IMG/VR virus record: IMGVR_UViG_3300017917_003510 | Coordinates: 1-58,142 of that record | Length of the DNA stretch: 58,142 bases | Source: a virus | Reading direction: 5' to 3' (one strand) | Shown: positions 32,490 to 39,867 of the stretch, one piece after another | How positions within the stretch are numbered: position 1 is the first letter of the stretch | Layout of the letters: each line of letters opens with the position of its first letter | Notes under the pieces: model-generated | Told to the model about the DNA's origin: nothing | Database searches by the model: none | The model's input: the letters and a program-made list of their open reading frames with translations, nothing else | Made by a program: the position numbers and the translations under genes

Positions 32490-32710
32490 TAACTTCCCCA
32501 TCTTAATTCGAACATCACAGCGTCTTTGGGATCATTGAATCGATATTCCGCGACATGATCATATATGTATGAAACATCCGAAACATCTTGGACATGAAAA
32601 CCTATATAACTTTGGCATTGATTTCTAGCCCAAAAATCAGCATCGGTAAAATATGCTTGAGCTTTTTCGTAGTCTATTTTAGCATCATTTAGATACACTA
32701 CTTTTATCAT
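32486..32710 (-). CDS. LRW-tail family protein 1
   Basis: A 74-residue protein ending FNDPKDAVMFELRWGSY, a member of the F-x-L-R-W tail family found through this operon. It overlaps a small membrane ORF by 26 bases and has no clear Shine-Dalgarno. It is the last member, and no start codon overlaps its tail, so the tail here is not explained by a neighbour's ribosome-binding site. Confidence 0.75.
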   Translation of the reverse strand: MIKVVYLNDAKIDYEKAQAYFTDADFWARNQCQSYIGFHVQDVSDVSYIYDHVAEYRFNDPKDAVMFELRWGSY

Positions 32711-32825
32711 TTTGGAAATATTTCATAGTTTCAACAACACCACCATAGGCAAGGCTAGCCATGATTATCATCAATGGAGGCACAACAAAAATTATATACA
32801 ACCATATAAATATTTTGGTTATCAT
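32685..32825 (-). CDS. small membrane protein
   Basis: A 46-residue ORF with one strongly hydrophobic segment and a polar tail ending KSSVSK. Its ATG overlaps the preceding LRW-tail stop (ATGA), and the GAGGTGG that encodes the tail serves as Shine-Dalgarno 4-5 nt upstream. Function unknown. Confidence 0.65.
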   Translation of the reverse strand: MITKIFIWLYIIFVVPPLMIIMASLAYGGVVETMKYFQNDKSSVSK

Positions 32826-33085
32826 ACCCACCTCAATGCAAACATTGTAGCATCTTCCTCACGTTTGAAATACCAGAGCATTCCGTCACCGTGTTTGATA
32901 TCTCTAAACTTGTCTGAACAATGTTCGAGACACCATGCTAATTTTTCCGGATATAATTCGTTGTCTTGTAATTGTACTTTGTGATAGGTGTCTAATAAAG
33001 CCATCAGCTGATCATGCTTCTTTAGATCTTCGCTGAACCAAGCTCTTACAGTTTGGTTGGCAGCTTTCATTCTAGGTACTGCCAT
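32822..33085 (-). CDS. LRW-tail family protein 2
   Basis: An 87-residue protein. KLAWCLEHC about 35 residues from the end matches the WC-x-E motif of siblings, and YFKREEDATMFALRWV is the conserved tail. The ATG at 33085 overlaps the previous stop (TGATG); an in-frame GTG at 33088 also exists. Function unknown. Confidence 0.78.
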   Translation of the reverse strand: MAVPRMKAANQTVRAWFSEDLKKHDQLMALLDTYHKVQLQDNELYPEKLAWCLEHCSDKFRDIKHGDGMLWYFKREEDATMFALRWV

Positions 33086-33486
33086 CACTTACCGTACCTT
33101 AACAACCATTCTGTTAATGCTGGTCCCATTAGTTTGGCTCGGATGATATATTTGTAACCATAACTGACGGGGTCTGCCATTCTGTGCCAAGTGGGTGTAT
33201 CACAGGCATTCTTCATTATCCATTGTCCTTGATCACTGTTTTCCCATTTGAGTAGAGGTTCAGCGGCATACAGATCCGGATCTTCAACATCGCCCATTGT
33301 AAAGGAATGGACTACAACTGTTTTACATTCTTCCACACGATCTCCTACGATGTTGTACTTATTTCGTGGAGAACGGTGAGTATAGGGATTGTGATGTTGA
33401 AAGTAGCTGTCCGCGAGCTTTTGGTTCCACTGCGTAGTATAATCTGTGGCATTGGGCCACATGATGCTTTCTTTAAGTTTGCCCAT
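33085..33486 (-). CDS. hypothetical phage protein
   Basis: A 133-residue protein whose end (IIRAKLMGPALTEWLLRYG) is a recurrent ending of small phage proteins and differs from the F-x-L-R-W tail, though it too closes in a Trp-Leu-Leu-Arg-Tyr segment. ATG at 33486; a second ATG at 33462 is possible. Role unknown. Confidence 0.75.
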   Translation of the reverse strand: MGKLKESIMWPNATDYTTQWNQKLADSYFQHHNPYTHRSPRNKYNIVGDRVEECKTVVVHSFTMGDVEDPDLYAAEPLLKWENSDQGQWIMKNACDTPTWHRMADPVSYGYKYIIRAKLMGPALTEWLLRYGK

Positions 33487-33715
33487 ATTTTAATATCTCA
33501 AATAATTCTGCGTACTCTACTTCGGGTTCCATATGAAATCCTGTGCCCCACACTACCCAAAATCGACGCTTGTAGATCCTACGCAGCCAAACATATCTAC
33601 CACCGACAGTCTTTACGGGCCACAGAGCGAATACTAGTCGCCACGGATAACAGTCACAGCCATCGTAGATTCGTTCTGTTTGATTCACATCTATATACCA
33701 AATATTTCTAGTCAT
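33473..33715 (-). CDS. hypothetical protein
   Basis: An 80-residue protein, Trp- and Tyr-rich (YPWRLVFALWPV, RRFWVVWG). It overlaps the downstream gene by 14 bases and shares one base with the upstream gene. No family recognised. Confidence 0.72.
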   Translation of the reverse strand: MTRNIWYIDVNQTERIYDGCDCYPWRLVFALWPVKTVGGRYVWLRRIYKRRFWVVWGTGFHMEPEVEYAELFEILKYGQT

Positions 33716-34023
33716 TACGAATACTTAATATTCCACAACAATTCTTCTTGAGGATCGTCAAATCGTAGTCTTAGATCCCATTTCATTTTATCACTATTAT
33801 AGTACTGTTCCACAAGATACGGTCCGGGATATCGAATCTTCATGTATTTTTCTGCTCGAGCCACGATGTCTGCGTCAGTGACTGTTTCACTTCGATCCGA
33901 GATACCGTTTATACCGTTGCCTAGCCTACGCAAATAACTCTGCCAAGTATCTGGGGCAGGCCGATAAGGGGCATTGATTCCGCCCGCGGCCATCATTACT
34001 TTTCCTCGGTACCCCATTGCCAT
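33715..34023 (-). CDS. hypothetical protein with a weak LRW-like tail
   Basis: A 102-residue protein ending LRFDDPQEELLWNIKYS, a divergent form of the F-x-L-(R/K)-W tail. IRYPGPYLVEQYY is a further motif. The ATG at 34023 overlaps the previous stop as TAATG. The ribosome-binding GAGGTGG is provided by the tail of the preceding gene. Confidence 0.72.
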   Translation of the reverse strand: MAMGYRGKVMMAAGGINAPYRPAPDTWQSYLRRLGNGINGISDRSETVTDADIVARAEKYMKIRYPGPYLVEQYYNSDKMKWDLRLRFDDPQEELLWNIKYS

Positions 34024-34280
34024 TATGCCCACCTCAGAGAAAAATTCACAGCATCTCCTTGATCCTCAAACACAAAGGTACGACCCATGTGTTTATATTT
34101 TTTATGTGTGTGTTCTTCGCACCACTCAAGGATATCGATACTACGCTTGCGATTCAGCAGAGTAGGCAACTTTACACAATGCCAACCACAGGCAATTAGA
34201 ACATCAGTTAATAGTTCGAAATCAATCTGTTGAGCGATCTCTTCGCTGAGTTTGTTGGCGATTTCATCTTCTAGATTCAT
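34023..34280 (-). CDS. LRW-tail family protein 3
   Basis: An 85-residue protein. ILEWCEEH and FVFEDQGDAVNFSLRWA show both family motifs, about 20 residues apart. It starts in an ATGA overlap. Function unknown. Confidence 0.78.
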   Translation of the reverse strand: MNLEDEIANKLSEEIAQQIDFELLTDVLIACGWHCVKLPTLLNRKRSIDILEWCEEHTHKKYKHMGRTFVFEDQGDAVNFSLRWA

Positions 34281-34672
34281 AGTCTGCTCGTTAGGTCTTT
34301 TTCAAATACTGCCCAACCGATTCGTGTCTTAGGTGTGTTCTTTCGGGCCTGGACACAGATGTACCCTTCTTCGTCTAGTGTCACAGACCAATCAACATAC
34401 TTCTTATCGTAGAGATAGTCCCGCAAGCGATAAAGCATCATAGCAGGAATGTTGCTGTTCCAATCTGCTTCTACCAAAGGATCGTAGTTCCTACCTCTGA
34501 GTATTTCGACTAGCTGTAGTTTTTCCAGTGCTGCTTGATTCAAGGGAGTAAATTCAGCACGATCATAGAGGCCGCCGCCCAAAGATAAAAAGCCGCATAG
34601 CGCCTGATCTCGGACACGACGATAATCGTATTCGCGGATGATGACTTTTCGTTTTAATATTCTAATCGTCAT
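34277..34672 (-). CDS. hypothetical protein
   Basis: A 131-residue basic protein (MTIRILKRKVIIREYDYRRV) without the LRW tail, lying between family members. It is ATGA-coupled on both sides; the LRW codons of the previous gene supply its GAGGTGG. No family recognised. Confidence 0.72.
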   Translation of the reverse strand: MTIRILKRKVIIREYDYRRVRDQALCGFLSLGGGLYDRAEFTPLNQAALEKLQLVEILRGRNYDPLVEADWNSNIPAMMLYRLRDYLYDKKYVDWSVTLDEEGYICVQARKNTPKTRIGWAVFEKDLTSRL

Positions 34673-34887
34673 GCCCACCTCAACGCAAATCTTACACGCT
34701 GTTTCTCATCACGAACACGCCAAAGGTCTGTGCCGTAGAAAGTTCCTTGATATTCAGCAGTGATCTTATTTGCTTCACACCAATCCCAGACTGACTGTCG
34801 TTGATCGTAGGGAGCAGCGATATCCCTGCTATCTCCTATCAGCACACACTGTTCTGAATATCGTACGAATTCTTTAAGTTCGCTCAT
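34669..34887 (-). CDS. LRW-tail family protein 4
   Basis: A 72-residue protein. SVWDWCEAN and LWRVRDEKQRVRFALRWA carry both family motifs. It starts in an ATGA overlap. Function unknown. Confidence 0.78.
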   Translation of the reverse strand: MSELKEFVRYSEQCVLIGDSRDIAAPYDQRQSVWDWCEANKITAEYQGTFYGTDLWRVRDEKQRVRFALRWA

Positions 34888-35279
34888 CGCCACCTCAATA
34901 CAAACATAGTACGGTCCGCTTCATTACGGAACCAAAATTTACGATTGTTTTTATACCAACGCTGTGCTGGTTCCGGTGCTTTGTCTTCTCCCCATATAGG
35001 ATAACTATCGTCGCCAAATGCTTCGTAACACCACGCTTCCATCTCACGCCAATTACCGCCTACAGGTTCAGCTGTATAATAACGAGCACCATAGACACGA
35101 CCTTCGGATAACACGATATCTGTAATAGGTTGGCTAAGGATATCATCCATTACACGTTTTAGGGCCTGAGCAGAAAAGACACTCTTGCCTATATTTCGTC
35201 CAGCGGAATAAATCACCATCTCTTTGGGTTTGAAACCTTCGAATTGTTTCAACATATTCATTTGCCAAGGATACATCAT
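34884..35279 (-). CDS. LRW-tail protein with P-loop-like N-terminus
   Basis: A 131-residue protein. Residues about 24-35 (IYSAGRNIGKSVFS) match a Walker A loop of the kind found in terminase and helicase ATPases, but the protein is too short for a full ATPase. REMEAWCYEAFG and FWFRNEADRTMFVLRWR are the family motifs. It looks like a fusion of an ATPase fragment to a family tail. The ATG at 35279 overlaps the previous stop. Confidence 0.75.
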   Translation of the reverse strand: MMYPWQMNMLKQFEGFKPKEMVIYSAGRNIGKSVFSAQALKRVMDDILSQPITDIVLSEGRVYGARYYTAEPVGGNWREMEAWCYEAFGDDSYPIWGEDKAPEPAQRWYKNNRKFWFRNEADRTMFVLRWR

Positions 35280-35485
35280 TGTGCCCACTTTAATGAAAAC
35301 ATCAGAGCATCTTGCTCATTGCGGAAATAGAAATCCACACTCTTCCAATGTTGTACGATATTCCATCTGCCTTTAAATGTGCCGAACTTTCCTCCCATCC
35401 AGATCTCCATCTCCGTCAAGGAAGTATCTTCAGTAGTAGGTATAGTAACTTTAACGGGCCATAGTTCTCGTTTGAGTTCTCTCAT
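35276..35485 (-). CDS. LRW-tail family protein 6
   Basis: A 69-residue protein ending FYFRNEQDALMFSLKWAQ. The WC motif is replaced by a basic-Trp segment (GRWNIVQHWKS). ATGA overlap with the previous gene. Function unknown. Confidence 0.76.
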   Translation of the reverse strand: MRELKRELWPVKVTIPTTEDTSLTEMEIWMGGKFGTFKGRWNIVQHWKSVDFYFRNEQDALMFSLKWAQ

Positions 35486-35727
35486 TTCAGTTTATTCCCT
35501 TCTGCTCCGCCCCACTTGAGCATGAACATAATAGCATCGCGTTCTCCGGCAAATTGAAAATACAATGCGTGTGTAGATTCACAGCGCCATAGATCTTCAC
35601 AGTTTTCTTCACACCATTGTTTCATTTTAGGTAATGTTTCGTAACCTGCGGCATGAAAGTTTATACGATGACTAAATGTAGCTCGAGCCCTGGTAGCCAA
35701 GATTTCTTGAAAGCTAGCTGTTCGCAT
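35482..35727 (-). CDS. LRW-tail family protein 7
   Basis: An 81-residue protein. KMKQWCEENC and YFQFAGERDAIMFMLKWGG carry both motifs, followed by eight extra residues. The tail is therefore not at the gene junction here, which argues for selection on the protein. Function unknown. Confidence 0.77.
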   Translation of the reverse strand: MRTASFQEILATRARATFSHRINFHAAGYETLPKMKQWCEENCEDLWRCESTHALYFQFAGERDAIMFMLKWGGAEGNKLK

Positions 35728-35992
35728 TTTCTATTCTAATCCAATCACTATATTTTAATAGAAAGAATGTTAGTTTTGCTTCATCGAAAAAATCTAGATG
35801 CACTTCACGACGTTCGTAACCCATGCCACCCCATTTATTAGGTTCATCAACCCAATCCGTATGAAGCCGATCAGTGAATCCTAAGACTTCGCGCATCTTC
35901 CATCGTGTCAGCATCACGCTTTTTGGCTGCGTCTGTATCAGCTGATACCTCAATTTCATCCAGTTCTGCTCCGACATTACTATAGGTTTCAC
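35714..35992 (-). CDS. LRW-tail family protein 8 (divergent)
   Basis: About 92 residues ending LDFFDEAKLTFFLLKYSDW and ten more residues. The start is unclear: GTG at 35992 overlaps the previous stop as GTGA, or ATG at 35977. The tail has LKY instead of LRW. Confidence 0.68.
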   Translation of the reverse strand: MKPIVMSEQNWMKLRYQLIQTQPKSVMLTRWKMREVLGFTDRLHTDWVDEPNKWGGMGYERREVHLDFFDEAKLTFFLLKYSDWIRIENANS

Positions 35993-36288
35993 ATCCACCT
36001 CAACTGAAATATCGTTGCTTCCTTGTCTTCTTTGATATAAACTGTGACCATAGGATCGCCAGAATTAAATCTGTTGGTACATTCCGCGGTAGGACAATTC
36101 TTTCCCATCCAATCGTAAAAACTATCGTAGTCTTCGGGATAGACCCAACAGTACCAACCTCGTGGCGGAGGATCCAAAGGAAAAGGGTTTCCAGGATTAG
36201 GACAAGTATCGCCGTCCTCAAACCGCCAATGATGTACTGATGTTTTCATCGATCTCACCCAACCACCTTTTACTGCTGTTAGTCCCAT
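35989..36288 (-). CDS. LRW-tail family protein 9
   Basis: A 99-residue protein with a Pro-rich centre (PNPGNPFPLDPPPRG), a YDWMGKNC motif in place of WC-x-E, and VYIKEDKEATIFQLRWM as tail. It follows the carboxypeptidase gene directly. Function unknown. Confidence 0.76.
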   Translation of the reverse strand: MGLTAVKGGWVRSMKTSVHHWRFEDGDTCPNPGNPFPLDPPPRGWYCWVYPEDYDSFYDWMGKNCPTAECTNRFNSGDPMVTVYIKEDKEATIFQLRWM

Positions 36289-37110
36289 TTACTCTTTGCC
36301 AAACAATTTTTCCAGAGTCTTTTCCCAAAGAGAAATTTCTTTCTGTTCTATAGTAATTGTATATTCTATTTCAGCGAAATGTCTATGTATCATTTCTTTG
36401 GCTAGATTATACCGATGTATTTTATCTCGAGCACCTAGAACTATGACTAGGAATTTTCTATCGTGTCGTTCTAGAATCATTCCTACATTCCAACCTGCTG
36501 GATTAGTAAATCCTGTTTTAGAAAATTTGATTTCATTGAAATCGGCCAGCAATAGTTTATTAGTATTATCTAGCACTACTCGATACTTCTTATTTTTTAT
36601 TTCAACTTGAGGCAGTACGCTGACTTCTGAGATTATAGGTTGCAGAGCAGCTACTTTAATCATAGTCATCACTTCGCCTATGGTCGCGATATTACTCGAA
36701 CTTAAACCTGTAGGATCTGCGAATTTAGTAGAATACATTTCTAAATCTCTAGCACGAGCATTCATAGCGCGGATAAAGGCTTTTCTACCTCCAGGGTAAT
36801 CTGCGGCTAATAGATCAGCAGAATAGTTATCACTTCGAACCATCATGGCTGCAAATAGATCTCCACGAGTGTGTATGCCTGAAGGTAATCTATGACCTGG
36901 AGGTATTTTCACAGGCTTAGATAAATCGCTATCGTGTTCTAATGCTACCAGTGCTGTCATTACTTTAGTAAGGCTAGCGATTGGTCTGGGAACATTACAC
37001 TCGCTACATTCTATGATTTGATCTTTGTTGAGATCATAGATCAGTGTAGAAGGTTTTTTGGCTGCGATCGCCGGCCCAGCTAGTAAAGCTAATAATAAGA
37101 ATATCTTCAT
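36289..37110 (-). CDS. D-alanyl-D-alanine carboxypeptidase (PBP5-like)
   Basis: A 273-residue penicillin-binding-protein-type serine peptidase. The signal peptide is MKIFLLLALLAGPAIAA. SLTK (S46, K49), SDN (93-95) and KTG (198-200) are the three catalytic motifs, all intact. It would remove the terminal D-Ala from peptidoglycan in the periplasm, limiting cross-linking. It lacks the long C-terminal anchor domain of bacterial PBP5. The ATG at 37110 is in an ATGA overlap. Unusual cargo in a phage operon of small genes. Confidence 0.9.
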   Translation of the reverse strand: MKIFLLLALLAGPAIAAKKPSTLIYDLNKDQIIECSECNVPRPIASLTKVMTALVALEHDSDLSKPVKIPPGHRLPSGIHTRGDLFAAMMVRSDNYSADLLAADYPGGRKAFIRAMNARARDLEMYSTKFADPTGLSSSNIATIGEVMTMIKVAALQPIISEVSVLPQVEIKNKKYRVVLDNTNKLLLADFNEIKFSKTGFTNPAGWNVGMILERHDRKFLVIVLGARDKIHRYNLAKEMIHRHFAEIEYTITIEQKEISLWEKTLEKLFGKE

Positions 37111-37430
37111 GACCAAGTCCTGTGATCTTCTGCCACCCATTCGTTGCCGTCATATTCTGCGATGTGCCATGAAACATCACCGGGGATCTCTACAATCTTA
37201 AGATTAGCGTGAGGCCCGTTGGCTTTGGTTCCCAGTTCTTTCACAACCTGTACAAGATAAGCATCATCTCTGGGTAAATCTCTGTGATGGAAGTCTTTTT
37301 CATTTAGACCAGTTAATTCCATATAACGAGCTACAGCAGCATCGCTGAGACCAAAACCTCCGTAGCATTCGTTGATAACCACACGGCGGACACCGCGCAG
37401 TTCTTTGATTAAAGGATGTTCTTCTGTCAT
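37107..37430 (-). CDS. conserved phage protein (NxCYGGFGLS type)
   Basis: A 107-residue protein with VVINECYGGFGLSDAAVARY, a well-known motif of small phage proteins, RDD, LVQVVKELG, and LKIVEIPGDVSWHIAEYDG with EWVAEDHRTW at the end. The function of this widespread family is unknown. The ATG at 37430 was chosen for the ATGA overlap. Confidence 0.82.
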   Translation of the reverse strand: MTEEHPLIKELRGVRRVVINECYGGFGLSDAAVARYMELTGLNEKDFHHRDLPRDDAYLVQVVKELGTKANGPHANLKIVEIPGDVSWHIAEYDGNEWVAEDHRTWS

Positions 37431-37699
37431 AACCATTTTAACACAAACATATCTCTCATTTCAGCAGTTTGAAAACAGACGGCCCATTCAGACCTTATCG
37501 ATCGGTCCTCTGATACTCTAACTACCTTCCATGTTTCGTAATAAGTTTGGTTCCTTTCCTCCATCCAAGAATGTATATGTAGTTGAGGATGTAGCTGTTC
37601 AAATCCTGTTTCATAATAAAGAATATTTTCTATATCTTTATCCTGTATCAAGATAACGAACGGCCACTTCCCCTCCCAAGTTTTATAGTATGCAGTCAT
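37427..37699 (-). CDS. LRW-tail family protein 10
   Basis: A 90-residue protein ending AVCFQTAEMRDMFVLKWL. The N-terminus (MTAYYKTWEGKWPFVIL) is aromatic. The ATG at 37699 overlaps the metallophosphoesterase stop. It is the first family member of the operon. Confidence 0.75.
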   Translation of the reverse strand: MTAYYKTWEGKWPFVILIQDKDIENILYYETGFEQLHPQLHIHSWMEERNQTYYETWKVVRVSEDRSIRSEWAVCFQTAEMRDMFVLKWL

Positions 37700-38505
37700 A
37701 CTACGATTTCTAAACCGGGATCCCAACCAGTGTGTTCCGAACCCCAAGAGCTTTCATATCCTCTGGGATTACACACGATCCTAGTTTCGCCGATCATATA
37801 ATCAAACATATTATGTGTATGACCATGTGTCCATAGTTTAATCTGCGGGCGATCTAAGATCAACTCGCTGAGCTCACTATGGTATGCACCGTTCATTAGA
37901 TACTCGCTGGCATACTGTGGAGCACAGCTACGGAAACTAGGACTGTGATGCGTTACTACTACACACTTACGATCTTTGTTTTGATCAACTACAGTTGTGA
38001 TATAATCACGTGTCTGGCGATGGCGCTCGCAGGTATCCGCAGGTTTTAACGGAATGAATCCATTTTTATCGTTGCGAATAGCTCGATAGTCATTCATCAT
38101 GTCTCGAACGGCATGTAAGGTCATAGGATCATATTTGTTCATATCAGTCCAAAGCGTACCGCCCACAAATACTACATCGTCAATAACCTTAGTGTCGCGC
38201 TCTAAAAGATAAACATTATCATAGACTCCGCAAGCGGCTCGCATGTCATTGATGCTGTCAAACCATCGTCCGCTATCATAGAACTCATGATTACCCATTA
38301 CATAAATGACATGAGGAAACTGAAAGCTACAACGTTTCAAGAAATCACGAAAACGAATTCCGTATTCGCTTTCTGGTTTTAACACTTTACTGGCGACCAT
38401 AATGTCACCAGACAAAATCAAAACATCAATGTCATTAGCATCATTGTTCTTGATGAATATGTCAGAAAACTCTAAGTGTAAATCACTGACCACCTTGATT
38501 TTCAT
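37696..38505 (-). CDS. calcineurin-like metallophosphoesterase
   Basis: A 269-residue phosphoesterase with the full motif set: SDLHLEF, LSGDIM, GNHEFYD, VTHHSPS and THGHTH, forming a di-metal site. Such enzymes hydrolyse phosphomono- or diesters, including nucleotides. It overlaps the upstream HAD gene by 23 bases. Substrate unknown; nucleotide turnover is a reasonable guess. Confidence 0.88.
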   Translation of the reverse strand: MKIKVVSDLHLEFSDIFIKNNDANDIDVLILSGDIMVASKVLKPESEYGIRFRDFLKRCSFQFPHVIYVMGNHEFYDSGRWFDSINDMRAACGVYDNVYLLERDTKVIDDVVFVGGTLWTDMNKYDPMTLHAVRDMMNDYRAIRNDKNGFIPLKPADTCERHRQTRDYITTVVDQNKDRKCVVVTHHSPSFRSCAPQYASEYLMNGAYHSELSELILDRPQIKLWTHGHTHNMFDYMIGETRIVCNPRGYESSWGSEHTGWDPGLEIVV

Positions 38506-39082
38506 TTACTATCCTTTCGTATATCTCTTTCCAATTTTTAACTCGAGGAATTTCTGGGTGTTCATAATCCATATTATGGCCATGCTCCATCAAGAGAGGT
38601 TTCAATCCTACATTATGTCCGGCTACACAATTAGTGATCTTATCTTCAATCCACCAATATCCTTTATCACGATATTTTTCTAGCACCTCGTCCTTGTCCG
38701 CACCTGTATCAAGAATAATAAATTTAGTAAATGCTGTTTCGCCGAACAACTTTTTTAAATTCATTTTTCTTAACTCTTGAGCATTTTCATCTGCACTCAT
38801 TGATGTGATACAATGAAACACATAACCGTGTTCTTCGTGTAAGCGTTTCACGTAGAACATAGCATCTCGTAAAGGTGGCAAGAATCCCATATGGGCTGAT
38901 TCATTGAACATCTTTATAAGTTTCTTAGCTTGGTCTTTTTCGATACCGTAACGTTTGCCTATATCGTATTTAAATTGCCAATCTTCTTGTTTTTGAAATC
39001 CGTGCTGTTCCATCCAAACTGAGAAAGCATATTCCCAATCTAGAAGAACTCCGTCGGCGTCTGTTAAAATGATTTTTTTCAT
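38483..39082 (-). CDS. HAD-like phosphatase (5'-nucleotidase-type)
   Basis: A 199-residue HAD-fold protein. LTDADGVLLDW supplies the nucleophile and acid Asp, HCITSMS the motif II Ser/Thr, and WWIEDKITNC the motif IV Asp. A 5'(3')-deoxyribonucleotidase-like role is likely by layout but unproved. It is the first gene of the leftward operon behind the consensus promoter at 39089. Confidence 0.8.
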   Translation of the reverse strand: MKKIILTDADGVLLDWEYAFSVWMEQHGFQKQEDWQFKYDIGKRYGIEKDQAKKLIKMFNESAHMGFLPPLRDAMFYVKRLHEEHGYVFHCITSMSADENAQELRKMNLKKLFGETAFTKFIILDTGADKDEVLEKYRDKGYWWIEDKITNCVAGHNVGLKPLLMEHGHNMDYEHPEIPRVKNWKEIYERIVNENQGGQ

Positions 39083-39088
39083 ACTACT

Positions 39089-39117
39089 ATTATATAATCA
39101 AAAAAAATATTTGTCAA
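39089..39117 (-). promoter_or_regulatory. perfect sigma-70 promoter
   Basis: TTGACA, 17 bp, TATAAT on the minus strand. It drives the HAD gene and the whole LRW-tail operon, and lies 4 bp from the divergent ATG at 39121. Confidence 0.85.
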
Positions 39118-39120
39118 TAG

Positions 39121-39768
39121 ATGATTTGTTTAAATAAAACTATGAATAATATATCGTTTCCGACCTTAGGATTTTTACAAAAGAAACTTTCTCAATCCGA
39201 ACTAGATCCAATTTGGAAAGAGGTTAATAAGATAAAACAAGATCCAAATTATGCTAGGTCTTACAATAATGATTTGGTTGGGCACATCAAAGACGAGTAT
39301 GAGATCAAAGATTGTCGCGACCATCTAGAAAAAATTGTTTTAGATTGTATTATTGAGTATCATAAAAAATTTTCTTATCCGGGAAATTTAGAAATGGTTG
39401 ATGCTCCCCATAAATTAAGTCTTACCTATACTTGGATTAATTTTATGAAGAAGGGAGAATTCAATCCCATACACGGACATAATGGTGTAATGAGTTTTGT
39501 TTTATGGTTAAAAGTTCCTTACTATATAGACGATGAGATTAAATTATATCCAAATTTGCATCCAGAGAAGTTAGCCAGCGGAAAATTCGCATTTCATTAT
39601 ACCGATACAATAGGAACAATTAATACATTTTTTCTCGCGGCTGATAAGACTTTCGAAGGATCGTTAATTGTTTTCCCTTCTCTAATGCGTCACAGTGTTT
39701 TTCCTTTCTTTAGTTCCGATGACGAAAGAATTAGTATCTCTGGAAATTTTTTATTCAAACCGACGTAG
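39121..39768 (+). CDS. putative 2OG-Fe(II) oxygenase
   Basis: A 215-residue protein of the uncharacterised 2OG-Fe(II) oxygenase type found in many marine phages. It has YTWINFMKKGEFNPIHGHNG (an HxH in place of HxD), SFVLWLKVP, a LIVFPSLMRHSVFPF strand with distal His, and ERISISGN with Arg. An internal ATG at 39142 is an alternative start; neither has a Shine-Dalgarno. It stops at UAG, backed up by a TAA four codons later. Confidence 0.82.
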   Translation: MICLNKTMNNISFPTLGFLQKKLSQSELDPIWKEVNKIKQDPNYARSYNNDLVGHIKDEYEIKDCRDHLEKIVLDCIIEYHKKFSYPGNLEMVDAPHKLSLTYTWINFMKKGEFNPIHGHNGVMSFVLWLKVPYYIDDEIKLYPNLHPEKLASGKFAFHYTDTIGTINTFFLAADKTFEGSLIVFPSLMRHSVFPFFSSDDERISISGNFLFKPT

Positions 39769-39834
39769 ATAATAACTAGGTAAATAATAAAGTCATTAAA
39801 AGGTAGCACCAAGGAAGAGCAGTTTCACTAATAA

Positions 39835-39855
39835 GGGAAGGGATAATCCCTTCCC
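39835..39855 (+). promoter_or_regulatory. 9-bp hairpin before the desaturase
   Basis: GGGAAGGGA and TCCCTTCCC pair perfectly around TAA. No T-run follows, so it is not a standard terminator. It ends right before the GAGGAT ribosome-binding site and could protect or tune the desaturase message. Confidence 0.55.
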
Positions 39856-39867
39856 TGAGGATAAATC

